Origin: an uncultured Mycobacteriaceae bacterium
GTDB taxonomy: Bacteria; Actinomycetota; Actinomycetes; Mycobacteriales; Mycobacteriaceae
Direction: 5' to 3'
Assembly: GCA_902826815.1 (NCBI GenBank)
Contig: CADEGF010000059.1
Location: forward strand, 1-41,621
Length of the DNA stretch: 41,621 nt
Shown here: piece after piece, positions 10,978 through 19,167 of the stretch
Layout of the letters: each line of letters begins with the position of its first letter
Numbering within the stretch: the first letter of the stretch is position 1
Program-made: the position numbers and the translations under genes
The notes under the pieces: generated by a model
Told to the model about the DNA's origin: nothing
Databases searched by the model: none
What the model saw: only the letters and a program-made list of their open reading frames with translations

Positions 10978-11832
10978 TTACGACAGTGTGGTGACGCCCT
11001 CGGGCGCCTGCGGCTCCGGCAACTGCGGCGCGGGTTCCGTCGACGTCGACCCGAGAAGTTGCTTGACCATCCAGGTCCACATCTGTCCATCGCTGTCGGC
11101 TGTGGTGTAGCTGGTGTGAATCGCAACCGCGGCCGGCGACGTCTCTTCGGCGTCCGGGTCGTAGTCGCAGACGGCATCGCCCGCGTCACACACGCTGATG
11201 GTCCGAACGCCGATATTGGCAGGCAGTAGGGCCGGAGCATGCGCCAAGATCGGCCAGTCCTGCGCGGCGCCGCCCGTCTTCTCCGGATCCGTCGATGCCG
11301 TGCCGATGTTGACCGTGGTGTCGTCCGGGTGCCGATCGCCGTCGGCGATCAGCAGCGCGGCGGCGAGGTTCGGATTGGCTCCGATGGCCGCGAGGTTGCG
11401 GTGCACCACCATCGCGCCCTGCGAATAGCCGGCGAGCACGACCTTGGACTCTGGGCACCGCGCGGTGAAGTCCGCGTACTGGCCGCCCAGTGCGGCCGTC
11501 CCGACGTCCACGCTGCCCATGTAGTCGAGCCAGTCGCCCACGCCTGCATCAGGGGGCACATCCTTGGCCGGATAGTTGACCGCCTCGGCGGTGATGGTGC
11601 GGCCCTCTTGCGCGAGCTGCTGCTGCAGAGCCACGTACGACTGGTAGACGATGTCGCCCATGCCGCCGTTTGCGGCCATGTCGTACTCGGTCCGCTCACC
11701 AGAGCCCGCGGCACCCATCCAGTGGACATCGGGGCAGCCGGGCGCCGCGTTTGCGGTGCCGGCCGTCAACCCGACAAAAGCACTTCCTGCGACGACGACC
11801 GCACACGCAGCCGCACTCGTCAGACGAAACAT
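10978..11832 (-). CDS. Secreted cutinase-family serine esterase
   Basis: A 284-residue exported alpha/beta hydrolase. A signal peptide covers about residues 1-29 (cleavage near ANA/AP). The nucleophile elbow is GYSQGA with Ser137, followed by Asp219 or Asp223 in the Cys-bracketed CDAGDAVCDYD, and His239 in AIHTSY, giving the usual triad. Cys33, Cys126 and the Cys215/Cys222 pair suit the cutinase disulfides. A Pro-rich tail (about 267-280) follows. Mycobacterial cutinase-like proteins act as lipases, phospholipases or thioesterases outside the cell; the substrate cannot be told from sequence. It is divergent from the MFS gene, with a 131-base shared promoter region containing TATACATT on the minus strand. 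Confidence 0.92.
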   Translation of the reverse strand: MFRLTSAAACAVVVAGSAFVGLTAGTANAAPGCPDVHWMGAAGSGERTEYDMAANGGMGDIVYQSYVALQQQLAQEGRTITAEAVNYPAKDVPPDAGVGDWLDYMGSVDVGTAALGGQYADFTARCPESKVVLAGYSQGAMVVHRNLAAIGANPNLAAALLIADGDRHPDDTTVNIGTASTDPEKTGGAAQDWPILAHAPALLPANIGVRTISVCDAGDAVCDYDPDAEETSPAAVAIHTSYTTADSDGQMWTWMVKQLLGSTSTEPAPQLPEPQAPEGVTTLS

Positions 11833-11963
11833 AAAACCCCCAACCCGACCTGCACAAACAATGTATATGCGAGATCTATCGCCCCACAGGTCTCACGCGT
11901 TACAGATCCATCACAAAATCCGAGATCAGCGGCTTCGGCGGTTGCGGGTCGTATCGTCGGCGC

Positions 11964-13334
11964 GTGACTTCGCCGAATGGCGCCGCACGCACCGGCTGGA
12001 TCCTGGCCGCGGTGTCGACGGCGCTTTTCTGCGTCCAGATCGACTACTTCGCGATGAACCTGGCGCTGCCGCGAATGGCCGCCGAACTCCACAGCAATGC
12101 GACCGATCTGCAGTGGGTGATCAGCGTCTACATGCTGGCGCTTGGTGCGTTCATGGTCCCGGCGGGCCGAATCGGGGACATCTTCGGGCGCCGACGGGCG
12201 CTGCTGGCAGGCATCGCGTTGTTCGGGCTGGCATCGGCGATGTGCGCCGTCGCGCCGTCGGCCGCGCTGGTGATCGTTTTTCGCGCCGTGCAGGGCCTCG
12301 GAGCGGCCCTGATCTTCCCCGTGTCGGTCAGCGTGTTGACCAACGCCTTTCCCGCAGCGCGCGCAAGCCGCGCGATCGGGGTGGCATACGGCATCGCGGG
12401 GCTGGGGAACGCCGCAGGCCCGTTGGTGGGCGGCCTGCTGACGCAGACGTTGGGCTGGCGGTGGATCTTCTGGCTGTTGGTGCCGCTTGCGTTGGCGGCG
12501 TTCGTGATCACGGCTGTGACAGTGCCCGAGAGTTCGGACGACTCCGTGCCGCGCCGCATCGATGTCACCGGCCTGGCGTTGATCACCGTCGGAATCGGCT
12601 TGTTCACGTTGACATTCGACCGCGCACCGAGCTGGGGCTGGCTGTCGGCGGGCACGATTGTCGCGTTCGTCGGCGCGGTGGCGATTTTGGGGTTCTTCGT
12701 CGTCGTCGAGAACCGGGTGCGGTGGCCGCTGATCGACTTGTCGCTGTTCCGTAACGCGCGCTTCACCATTCTCGTTGTCGCGGGCACCGTCGCGAATATC
12801 GCTTACGCAGTGACCATTTACCTGTCCACTCTGAATCTTCAGCAGGTACGCGGCCTCGACCCGCTGATGGCCGGTTTGGCGTTCCTCGGCCCGTCCATCG
12901 GCGCGGCGCTCGGCGGTCCGCTGTCGGGTCGACTGGCGGCCAAGTACCCATCCGTTCTCATCATGGGACTCGGCTGTGTGGCCGCTGCCGTATCGCTGGC
13001 TGCGCTCGCGGTATCTCGCGGTTGGCTTGTTTACGTAATCGCGCTGACCGCATGCGGTTTCACGATGGGGTTGGTGTACGCGTTCACCACCGTCGCAACC
13101 CAGGCCGTGGTGCGGCCCGAGCGCGCAGGCGAGGCCGCCGGGGTGGCGCTGACGTCGTTGGTGACGCTGGCCGGTGTCGGCGTCGCGGTGTCCGGCACGA
13201 TGCTCGAGGTGCTGCGGAACGAGGGAATGTCCTCGCGCAGCGGAATCGAGGTCATCTTCCTGGCCATCGCCAGCGTGCTGCTGCCCGCCGGAGCGTTGGT
13301 GATGCTGACGGCGCGGTCTCGCGCCTGCGAGTAA
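11964..13334 (+). CDS. MFS drug/metabolite exporter (DHA2, EmrB/QacA type)
   Basis: A 456-residue inner-membrane secondary transporter driven by protons. The motif between helices 2 and 3 is GRIGDIFGRRRALLAG (motif A, about residues 69-84). The DHA-specific motif C occurs as GIAGLGNAAGPLVGG (about 146-160). About 14 hydrophobic segments are visible, as in the QacA/EmrB group. The GTG start at 11964 is preceded by TATCGT and a 6-base gap with no ribosome binding site, so a leaderless mRNA is likely. The next gene, an alcohol dehydrogenase, begins 10 bases after its stop. Substrate unknown. Confidence 0.9.
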   Translation: MTSPNGAARTGWILAAVSTALFCVQIDYFAMNLALPRMAAELHSNATDLQWVISVYMLALGAFMVPAGRIGDIFGRRRALLAGIALFGLASAMCAVAPSAALVIVFRAVQGLGAALIFPVSVSVLTNAFPAARASRAIGVAYGIAGLGNAAGPLVGGLLTQTLGWRWIFWLLVPLALAAFVITAVTVPESSDDSVPRRIDVTGLALITVGIGLFTLTFDRAPSWGWLSAGTIVAFVGAVAILGFFVVVENRVRWPLIDLSLFRNARFTILVVAGTVANIAYAVTIYLSTLNLQQVRGLDPLMAGLAFLGPSIGAALGGPLSGRLAAKYPSVLIMGLGCVAAAVSLAALAVSRGWLVYVIALTACGFTMGLVYAFTTVATQAVVRPERAGEAAGVALTSLVTLAGVGVAVSGTMLEVLRNEGMSSRSGIEVIFLAIASVLLPAGALVMLTARSRACE

Positions 13335-13344
13335 TGTCCCCGAC

Positions 13345-14358
13345 GTGGCAACGATGAGGATCGCCCGCGTGCCCGCGGCGAATGAGAAGTTCGAACTAGT
13401 CGACGTCGAGATTCCGGAGCCTGGCCCTGGACACGTCCGCGTCAAGGTCCACGCCTGCGGCGTCTGCCATTCGGACTCGATCACCGTGGTTGGCGGGTTG
13501 GGCAACTCCTTCCCGCGCGCGCCCGGCCATGAAGTCGCGGGTGTGGTCGACACCGTCGGCGACGGCGTGACGACATGGAAGGCAGGAGATCGCGTCGGGG
13601 TCGGCTGGTTCGGCGGCTGCGACTTCACCTGCGAACCTTGCCGCAGAGGCGATTTCATCTCATGCGAGAACGGCCAGATACCGGGCGTCGCCTACGACGG
13701 CGGATACGCGGAGTACATGGTTGCGCCGGCGGAAGCGCTCGCCCGCATCCCCGACGACCTCTCTGATGTCGACGCCGCCCCGCTGATGTGTGCGGGCATC
13801 ACGACGTTCAACGCCCTGCGGGAGTCCGTCGCACGGCCAGGCGACGTCGTCGCGATCCTCGGCGTCGGCGGCCTCGGCCACCTCGGCATCCAATTCGCGG
13901 CGAGGATGGGCTTCGAAGTGGTTGCCATCGCGCGGGGCACCGACAAGGAGTCGCTGGCGAAAGAGCTTGGTGCACATCACTACATCGATTCCAAAGCCTC
14001 TGACGTTGCCGAGGAGTTGAACAAGCTGGGAGGTGCGCAGGTGGTCCTGGCGACCGTCACCGTCGCCGATGCGATGTCGGTGACGCTGACCGGCCTCAAG
14101 GCACGCGGTCAACTCGTTGTCGTCGGCGCGCCCAGCGATCCGCTGCAGGTGCCCGGAGCGGCAATCATCTTCAAGTCCTCGTCCGTGCAGGGTCACGCCT
14201 CGGGAACATCGCAGGACTCCGAAGACACCCTGCGATTCTCGGCATACACCGGCGTGCGCCCGATGATCGAGACAGTTCCGCTGTCCGAGGTGCAGGCCGC
14301 CTACGACAAGATGATGAGCGGAGCAGCCCGTTTCCGCATGGTTCTGACCATGGACTAA
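13345..14358 (+). CDS. Zinc-dependent alcohol dehydrogenase (MDR superfamily)
   Basis: A 337-residue NAD(P)-dependent medium-chain dehydrogenase. Catalytic zinc ligands are in HACGVCHSDS (Cys near residue 39) and GHEVAG. The structural-zinc lobe is CDFTCEPCRRGDFISC with four cysteines. The Rossmann motif is GVGGLGHLGIQFA (about residues 173-185). It resembles the AdhA/cinnamyl-alcohol branch. The GTG at 13345 is used; an in-frame ATG lies at 13354. A TAATGT -10-like box overlaps the stop of the MFS gene, so the gene may have its own leaderless promoter as well as read-through. A strong bidirectional hairpin ends it. Confidence 0.92.
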   Translation: MATMRIARVPAANEKFELVDVEIPEPGPGHVRVKVHACGVCHSDSITVVGGLGNSFPRAPGHEVAGVVDTVGDGVTTWKAGDRVGVGWFGGCDFTCEPCRRGDFISCENGQIPGVAYDGGYAEYMVAPAEALARIPDDLSDVDAAPLMCAGITTFNALRESVARPGDVVAILGVGGLGHLGIQFAARMGFEVVAIARGTDKESLAKELGAHHYIDSKASDVAEELNKLGGAQVVLATVTVADAMSVTLTGLKARGQLVVVGAPSDPLQVPGAAIIFKSSSVQGHASGTSQDSEDTLRFSAYTGVRPMIETVPLSEVQAAYDKMMSGAARFRMVLTMD

Positions 14359-14381
14359 TTTGCTGCGGCGAAGCACGGAAA

Positions 14382-14419
14382 GGAACGGCGCTCACCCGGT
14401 GGGGGGTGAGCGCCGTTCC
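14382..14419. terminator. Bidirectional hairpin terminator between convergent genes
   Basis: Perfect 16-base arms (14382-14397 and 14404-14419, GGAACGGCGCTCACCC and its complement) enclose a 6-base loop. On the plus strand it is followed by GTTTTCC, an intrinsic-terminator tail. It separates the alcohol dehydrogenase from the last Asn/Gly-rich gene coming from the other side, and can serve both. Confidence 0.85.
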
Positions 14420-14432
14420 GTTTTCCAACCGG

Positions 14433-15434
14433 TTAGTTTTCGTTGGTGGTGTTGCCGCCACCGTTGGTGTTGTTGTTGCTGCCGCCGTTGCCGGTGTGGT
14501 TGGTGCTGTTGCTGCCGGCGTCCTCCGATCGGTTCGTCTTCGACGGACTCTGAGCGACGTTCTGACCGGCATTGCCGGTCGTCGTGGTGCGAGCGTTGGC
14601 TGAACCCGCGGTGCCAGCGGTGGCGCCGGCGTTGACGGTGGTATTACCGGATTGCTGGTTGGTTTGCGTGATGTTGCCGATGGAGTCCGCGAGTGAGGTC
14701 GACTGCTGTCCATTGGCCGCGGTGACATTAGTTGCGCCCGTCGTCTGCGACTGGGTCAGCTGATTGAGCGTCCCGTTGGTTTGGGTTCCCGCCGTGCCGT
14801 TAGCAGTGCCGCCTGTATTGGTGACCGCGCCGAGGCCCGTGTTGCACAGGCCGCAGACCACTGCATTCACCGGTATGGCAATGCCCACATTGACCGGGGC
14901 CGCTATCGGTGCCTGGGCGCCGATATTGAAGCCGCCGACACCCAGAGCCGCTCCCGCACCGACGTTGGCGGAAATCGAGGTTGCCGGGTTGAGGCCCGCG
15001 GTCAGTCCGACATTGCTGCCGTTGGCCACGGTGATCGGTAGCGCGATCGCGGTGCTGAAGCCGCCGACGCCCGCTGTCGCGCCCAGGTTGGCCGAGATGC
15101 CGCCGATGACCGGGTTGAGAACTCCCAGGCCCAACTGGTTGTTGATGCTGTTGCCCGAGGCCCAGGTCGACTGGTTCGTGTTGCCGTTACCGTGCACTCC
15201 TCCTATGTACTGATTGTTGTTGTTGTAGTTGTTGTTGCCGTTGCCGTTGCCGTTGCCGGAGAACGTGCCGTTACCACTGCCGTTCCCGCTGAGCGGGCCG
15301 TTCAGCAACCCGAACCAGTCGGCCTGCGCGGTGGGCGCAGCGATGGCGGCCAGCGCACCGAACCCGATGGCGACGGCACCGAGGGTGAGCGTGCGATTTC
15401 GCTTCACGGACTGTGACCTGCGATGAGTACCCAT
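14433..15434 (-). CDS. Exported Asn/Gly-rich repeat protein, copy 1 of 4 (last in cluster)
   Basis: A 333-residue protein of unknown function. A signal peptide (MGTHRRSQSVKRNRTLTLGA onward) is cut near AQA/DW at residue 38. After it comes a GNG/NNN-rich stretch (50-75), then the block GNGNTNQSTWASGNSINNQL (82-101) shared by all four proteins of the cluster. A hydrophobic Gly/Ala/Val part with regular alternation (107-192) may form beta strands, followed by a Cys194/Cys197 pair and a Thr/Asn/Gln-rich tail. No PE or PPE domain is present. It is closest to the next gene (copy 2), even at DNA level around the shared block. AGGAGCTCA precedes the ATG, as in copies 2 and 3. Cell-surface, structural or self-assembling roles are guesses. 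Confidence 0.82.
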   Translation of the reverse strand: MGTHRRSQSVKRNRTLTLGAVAIGFGALAAIAAPTAQADWFGLLNGPLSGNGSGNGTFSGNGNGNGNNNYNNNNQYIGGVHGNGNTNQSTWASGNSINNQLGLGVLNPVIGGISANLGATAGVGGFSTAIALPITVANGSNVGLTAGLNPATSISANVGAGAALGVGGFNIGAQAPIAAPVNVGIAIPVNAVVCGLCNTGLGAVTNTGGTANGTAGTQTNGTLNQLTQSQTTGATNVTAANGQQSTSLADSIGNITQTNQQSGNTTVNAGATAGTAGSANARTTTTGNAGQNVAQSPSKTNRSEDAGSNSTNHTGNGGSNNNTNGGGNTTNEN

Positions 15435-15479
15435 TGTCTGAGCTCCTTAGTTGTCTTTGATCGTGGATTTCGAGGGCCG

Positions 15480-16508
15480 TCAGTCGCCGTTGTTGCGGTT
15501 GGTGGTGTTGCCGCCACCGTTGTTGTTGTTGGTGTCGGTGTTGTTGCCGCTGGTGTTGGCACTGTTCCTGCCGCTGCCCGACTGCGTGTTGCTCTGCGAC
15601 GGGCTTTGAGCAACGTTGCCGCCGGCGTTGGCGGTCGTGTTGACCCGGGTGTTGGCGGCACCCGCAGTGCCGCTCACGGCGCCACCGGTGACGGTGGTAT
15701 CGCCTGCGACCTGGTTGGTCTGCGTGACGTTGCCGTTGGAGTGCGCCGTTGAGCTAGACACCTGTGAGTTCGTTGCGGCAGCGGTGACGGTCCCCTGGCT
15801 CTGGGTTTGCGACGCGCTGTTCAGTGGACCGGCGGTATTGGTCTGTACTCCAGCATTGGCTGTCGCAGATCCACCTGAGTTGGTACAAGCACCGCCGCCC
15901 GTTAGGCATTGAACCATCACAGTGGCGTTTATCGGCACGGCGGCGCCCACGTTGATTGGGATTGCCACCGGTATTTGGACGCCGACATTCGACCCGCCCA
16001 GACCCAGACCCACCGCCGCGCCGATGTTGGCGGACGCCGAGGTTGCCGCGTTGAGCGCCACTGTCCCACCAATGTTGGTGCCGTTGAGAGCGGTTACCGG
16101 TGCGGAGATCGCCGTGCTGAAGCCGCCGATGGACGCCGTCGCCCCCGCGTTGATGGCGATGCCGCCGACCACGGGGTTGAGGAACCCCACGCCCAACTGG
16201 TTGTTGATGGTGTTGCCCGAGGCCCAGGTGGTCTGGTTCACGTTGCCGTTACCGTGCACTCCACCGATGAACTGGTTGTTGTTGTTGTAGTTGTTGTTGC
16301 CGTTTCCATTGCCGTTGTTGTCGAAGAGGTCGTTACCGCTGGCATTGCCGCTGCCGAGCCCGCTGGCCCCTCCGAACCAATCGGCCTGTGCGGCAGGCGC
16401 GATCATGGTGGACAGCGCGCCCAACCCGATGGCTGTTGCGCCGGCGACGGCACCGAAGGCGAGCGTGCGATTCAACTTCCCGCTGTGCGAGTTGCGATGA
16501 GTACCCAT
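15480..16508 (-). CDS. Exported Asn/Gly-rich repeat protein, copy 2 of 4
   Basis: A 342-residue paralogue of copy 1, with the same architecture: signal peptide cut near AQA/DW at residue 42, NGNGNGNNNYNNNNQF (66-80), the shared block GNGNVNQTTWASGNTINNQL (86-105), a beta-like Gly/Ala/Ile region (110-195), Cys201 and Cys208, then a Thr/Ser/Gln/Asn-rich tail ending in GGGNTTNRNNGD. The hydrophobic region aligns with copy 1 without large gaps (for example GATASIGGFSTAI here, GATAGVGGFSTAI there). The spacer to copy 1 is 45 bases and has the same AGGAGCTC ribosome binding site, which indicates gene duplication within an operon. No enzymatic motif is seen. Confidence 0.82.
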   Translation of the reverse strand: MGTHRNSHSGKLNRTLAFGAVAGATAIGLGALSTMIAPAAQADWFGGASGLGSGNASGNDLFDNNGNGNGNNNYNNNNQFIGGVHGNGNVNQTTWASGNTINNQLGVGFLNPVVGGIAINAGATASIGGFSTAISAPVTALNGTNIGGTVALNAATSASANIGAAVGLGLGGSNVGVQIPVAIPINVGAAVPINATVMVQCLTGGGACTNSGGSATANAGVQTNTAGPLNSASQTQSQGTVTAAATNSQVSSSTAHSNGNVTQTNQVAGDTTVTGGAVSGTAGAANTRVNTTANAGGNVAQSPSQSNTQSGSGRNSANTSGNNTDTNNNNGGGNTTNRNNGD

Positions 16509-16553
16509 TTTCCTTGAGCTCCTCTGTTGATGTGACTGTTGTCTTGGGGCTGG

Positions 16554-17567
16554 TCAGTTGCCGTTGTTGGTGTTGCCACCACCGTTGTTGTTGCTGCTGT
16601 TGCTGTTGCTGCCGGTGCTGTTGCTGCTGTTGTTTCCGTTGCCAGACGAGGTGTTGGTGTTCGACGTGTTGTGGGAAACGTTGCCGCCGACCGTGTTCGA
16701 GTTGCTGATGCTGCCGTTGGCCGAACCGCCGGTGCCGCTGGTGGCCTGCCCGTTGACGAGGACGCTGCCACCGGTCTGGGTTGTCGACGTCGTGTTGCCG
16801 TTGGCGGTGGCAGACGACGATGCGATTTGCGTGTTGGTCGCCGTCTGGGTGCTGTCGCCCGTCGTCTGGGTGGCGCTTGCATCGTTGAGGTCGGTATTGG
16901 GCTGGTCTCCTCCGGTGCCTGTGGCAGTTCCGCCACCGCTGCTGCAACTGCCGCCGCCAACCGCGAAGGTGCAGCCACCCTGTGATGAGCTGTTGGTGGC
17001 GGTCGCGTTTCCGTTATTGGTAGGAGACGCGGTTTGCGTCTGGGTGCTGGTATTCGAGCCGGTCGAACCCTGGGCCAGCGCGTCACCGACATTGCCGGCA
17101 CTCGACGTCGCCGTGTTGTTGCCGAGGGTGCTTCCCACGTTGTTGCCGTTGCCCGTGGTGGTGGGCGAGGACGTCGCGGTGCTGGCGCCGCCGGTCGCGG
17201 TCACGTTTCCGGTGTTGGTGGCCGAGCCGCCGGTGACCGGGCTGAGCAGGTTGAGCTGGGTGTTCATGTTGTTGCCCGAACCCCAGGTCGTCTGGGTCGT
17301 GTTGCCGTTGCCGTTCTGGCCTCCGATGAACAGGTTGTTGTCGTTGAGGTTGCCGTTGGCGTTTCCGGTGCCGTTTCCGGCGAGGGTGTCGTTGCCGCTG
17401 GCGTTGCCGCTGCCCGGCCCGGCAATCAGTGCCCACCAATCGGCATGTGCCTCAGGAGCATTCATCGATGACAATGCGCCGAACCCCATCGCCGTCGCCC
17501 CGGCGACCGCGCCGATCGCAAGTGTGCGATTGAGCTTCGCGACTCGTGCTTTACGATGCTTACCCAT
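16554..17567 (-). CDS. Exported Asn/Gly-rich repeat protein, copy 3 of 4
   Basis: A 337-residue paralogue, more diverged. The signal peptide (MGKHRKARVAKLNRTLAIGA onward) is cut near AHA/DW at residue 42. The shared block is GNGNTTQTTWGSGNNMNTQL (86-105). Unlike copies 1 and 2, the middle part is not hydrophobic but Ser/Thr/Asn-rich (TSSPTTTGNGNNVGSTLGNN). A Cys199/Cys208 pair sits at the same relative place. The tail is almost only Asn, Ser, Gly and Thr. Spacing to copy 2 is 45 bases. AAGGAGCTC precedes the ATG. A long open frame on the opposite strand (16558-17607) is a by-product of the repetitive codon use, not a gene. Confidence 0.8.
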   Translation of the reverse strand: MGKHRKARVAKLNRTLAIGAVAGATAMGFGALSSMNAPEAHADWWALIAGPGSGNASGNDTLAGNGTGNANGNLNDNNLFIGGQNGNGNTTQTTWGSGNNMNTQLNLLSPVTGGSATNTGNVTATGGASTATSSPTTTGNGNNVGSTLGNNTATSSAGNVGDALAQGSTGSNTSTQTQTASPTNNGNATATNSSSQGGCTFAVGGGSCSSGGGTATGTGGDQPNTDLNDASATQTTGDSTQTATNTQIASSSATANGNTTSTTQTGGSVLVNGQATSGTGGSANGSISNSNTVGGNVSHNTSNTNTSSGNGNNSSNSTGSNSNSSNNNGGGNTNNGN

Positions 17568-17702
17568 TTTCTTGAGCTCCTTTTTCCTTATTGACTTGTC
17601 CCGCTAGATGGCAGATGTGTTGGTGTTGAACGAATTTCGGTCTATGTGGCCGGCCGGGCGGTCCCGTTGTCGTCACCACCCCGAGTCTCTTCCTGTTCCG
17701 CA

Positions 17703-19085
17703 TCACTCACCCGATTCCGATTCGTCCCCGCCGGGCGGGTCGCTGTCAGGCTGACTCGCGGTTGGACTCCCGCTCGGTGCGGGCTTGTCGATCCCGAGCG
17801 CTTTGTTGACAGCGTCCTTGGTTCGATCGACCGCGTCCTTGACGTGCTTGACGACACTGCTGAGCGGCCGGGGGCGATTGTTGGGGCCAGCCGTGTTCGA
17901 GGCCGCGGCGCTGGCGACACTGGCATTCGTGCCGTCGGCGATGGCATTCCCCTGGTCGACGAGCAACTCCAGGGGCTCGGGAACGGGCATCCCGGGCAAC
18001 CAAGTATTCGTGGCATTCGTGCCCTGGTCGTCGACATCGCCCGAGTTGACGACATCCGGCTCGGGTGCGGGAAGGGCCATCCCGGGAAGCCAGGTGCCCA
18101 GGCGAAGCTGGTCGTTGATGTTGTTCCCGGCGCCCCATGCGGTCTGGGTGGTGTTGCCGTTGCCGTTCGCACCGCCGACCGCACCGGTGCCACCCCCGTC
18201 AGATCCCATCTCGTTGTTGCTGTGGTTGCCGTTGCCGCCCGAGAGGTTGGTGGTGGCGTCGTTATCGCTCGTGTTCTTGCCCCCGAAGGTGAACTGCCCG
18301 TTGAAAATGTTGGTGACGCCTGCCGCGATCTGATTGGTGTTGCCGTTGCCCGTCAGCGAACCGAGGAAGCCCGCGAACCCGCTGCCGCCCGTCCCCGAGT
18401 TGTTGCTGAAATTGCCGTTGAACAGCGACACGTTGGTGACCGCGGTGTTGTTGCTGTAGTTGTCGCCGAACAAGGAGAACTGAGGGTTGAAGATGTTCCC
18501 CGAGAAGAGGGAGATCTGCTGTGTGTTGCCGTTGCCGATCGCGCCGCCGAACATCGTCGTGCCGCCCGACGACCCCGAATTGTTGCTGTAGTTCCCGTTG
18601 CCCACTGCGACGTTGCTGACGGTGGTGTTGTTGCTGTAGTTGTCGCCGTTGACGCTGACCTGCGGATTGAAGATGTTGAACGACAGGATATTGATCTGCG
18701 TGACATTTCCGTTGCCGCTTGCACCCCCGAGTGCGACCGGTCCGAACAATCCGCCGCCGGATGTGCCCTGCGAACTGTGATTCCCCTGTCCGAAGAAGAC
18801 GTCGGCAATGGTCGTGTTGTTGCTCACGTTGCCGCCGGCCCCGAACTGGGGGTTGAAGATGTTGCCTTCGAGAATATTGATCTGAGTCGCGTTGCCGTTC
18901 CCCGAGGGAAGCAGGATCGACAATGCTTCAGCGTCCGGAGCGTTCATGTCGGCCAGAAAGCCGATGCAGAGGGCCGCGCCGCCCACCGCAATCGTGCGAA
19001 CCACCAACGGTTGTTTCGACGACGCCCTGTGTGCATTCGCTTTTTGTCCTGCAGACAGGCCTGTGCCGGAAATGTTTCGGTTCAT
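17703..19085 (-). CDS. Exported 62-residue-repeat Asn-rich protein, copy 4 of 4 (first in cluster)
   Basis: A 460-residue protein of unknown function. The start is set at the ATG at 19085 (MNRNISG); a GTG-type extension to 19133 would overlap the promoter. A signal peptide runs to AEA (residue 54), also preceded by MNAP as in copy 3. GNGN blocks begin at residues 62, 124, 184, 246 and 308, so the repeat is 60-62 residues. Each of the first three units contains NIFNPQ and SNNT at fixed positions. Such Asn/Thr/Gln ladders suggest a beta-solenoid or curli-like fold. The shared block GNGNTTQTAWGAGNNINDQL is at 308-327. The tail has an amphipathic helix (VVKHVKDAVDRTKDAVNKAL) and an acidic, Pro/Ser-rich end. 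It is 135 bases upstream of copy 3. Confidence 0.85.
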   Translation of the reverse strand: MNRNISGTGLSAGQKANAHRASSKQPLVVRTIAVGGAALCIGFLADMNAPDAEALSILLPSGNGNATQINILEGNIFNPQFGAGGNVSNNTTIADVFFGQGNHSSQGTSGGGLFGPVALGGASGNGNVTQINILSFNIFNPQVSVNGDNYSNNTTVSNVAVGNGNYSNNSGSSGGTTMFGGAIGNGNTQQISLFSGNIFNPQFSLFGDNYSNNTAVTNVSLFNGNFSNNSGTGGSGFAGFLGSLTGNGNTNQIAAGVTNIFNGQFTFGGKNTSDNDATTNLSGGNGNHSNNEMGSDGGGTGAVGGANGNGNTTQTAWGAGNNINDQLRLGTWLPGMALPAPEPDVVNSGDVDDQGTNATNTWLPGMPVPEPLELLVDQGNAIADGTNASVASAAASNTAGPNNRPRPLSSVVKHVKDAVDRTKDAVNKALGIDKPAPSGSPTASQPDSDPPGGDESESGE

Positions 19086-19137
19086 CCTCGTCCCACCCTT
19101 CGGATGAAGCTGTGAAAAGGCTAAGTTGCGCAACGCG

Positions 19138-19167
19138 ACTTTAGATCTTTGCTGTTTGATGTGTCAA
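19138..19167 (-). promoter_or_regulatory. Candidate sigA promoter of the Asn/Gly-rich cluster
   Basis: On the minus strand TTGACA (19167-19162), an 18-base spacer and TAAAGT (19143-19138, TANNNT) form a good promoter about 46 bases before the ATG at 19085 allowing for the start site. The inverted repeat TGATG-N7-CATCA (19157-19173) overlaps the -35 box and could be an operator. Confidence 0.6.

Noticed and set aside
15192-15300. Trinucleotide-like repeats considered as a CRISPR or satellite array
   Set aside because: They are codons for Asn and Gly in a reading frame, with no spacers of constant length.
14433-17567. Cluster considered as PE_PGRS proteins
   Set aside because: No PE domain at the N-terminus; a true cleavable signal peptide is present, and the GNGN pattern lacks the GGA/GGN core expected of PGRS.
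16558-17607. 349-codon open frame opposite the third Asn/Gly-rich gene
   Set aside because: It is rich in Leu/Pro/Val from GTT/GCC/CCG read on the other strand of Asn/Gly codons. The minus strand has the signal peptide and ribosome binding site.
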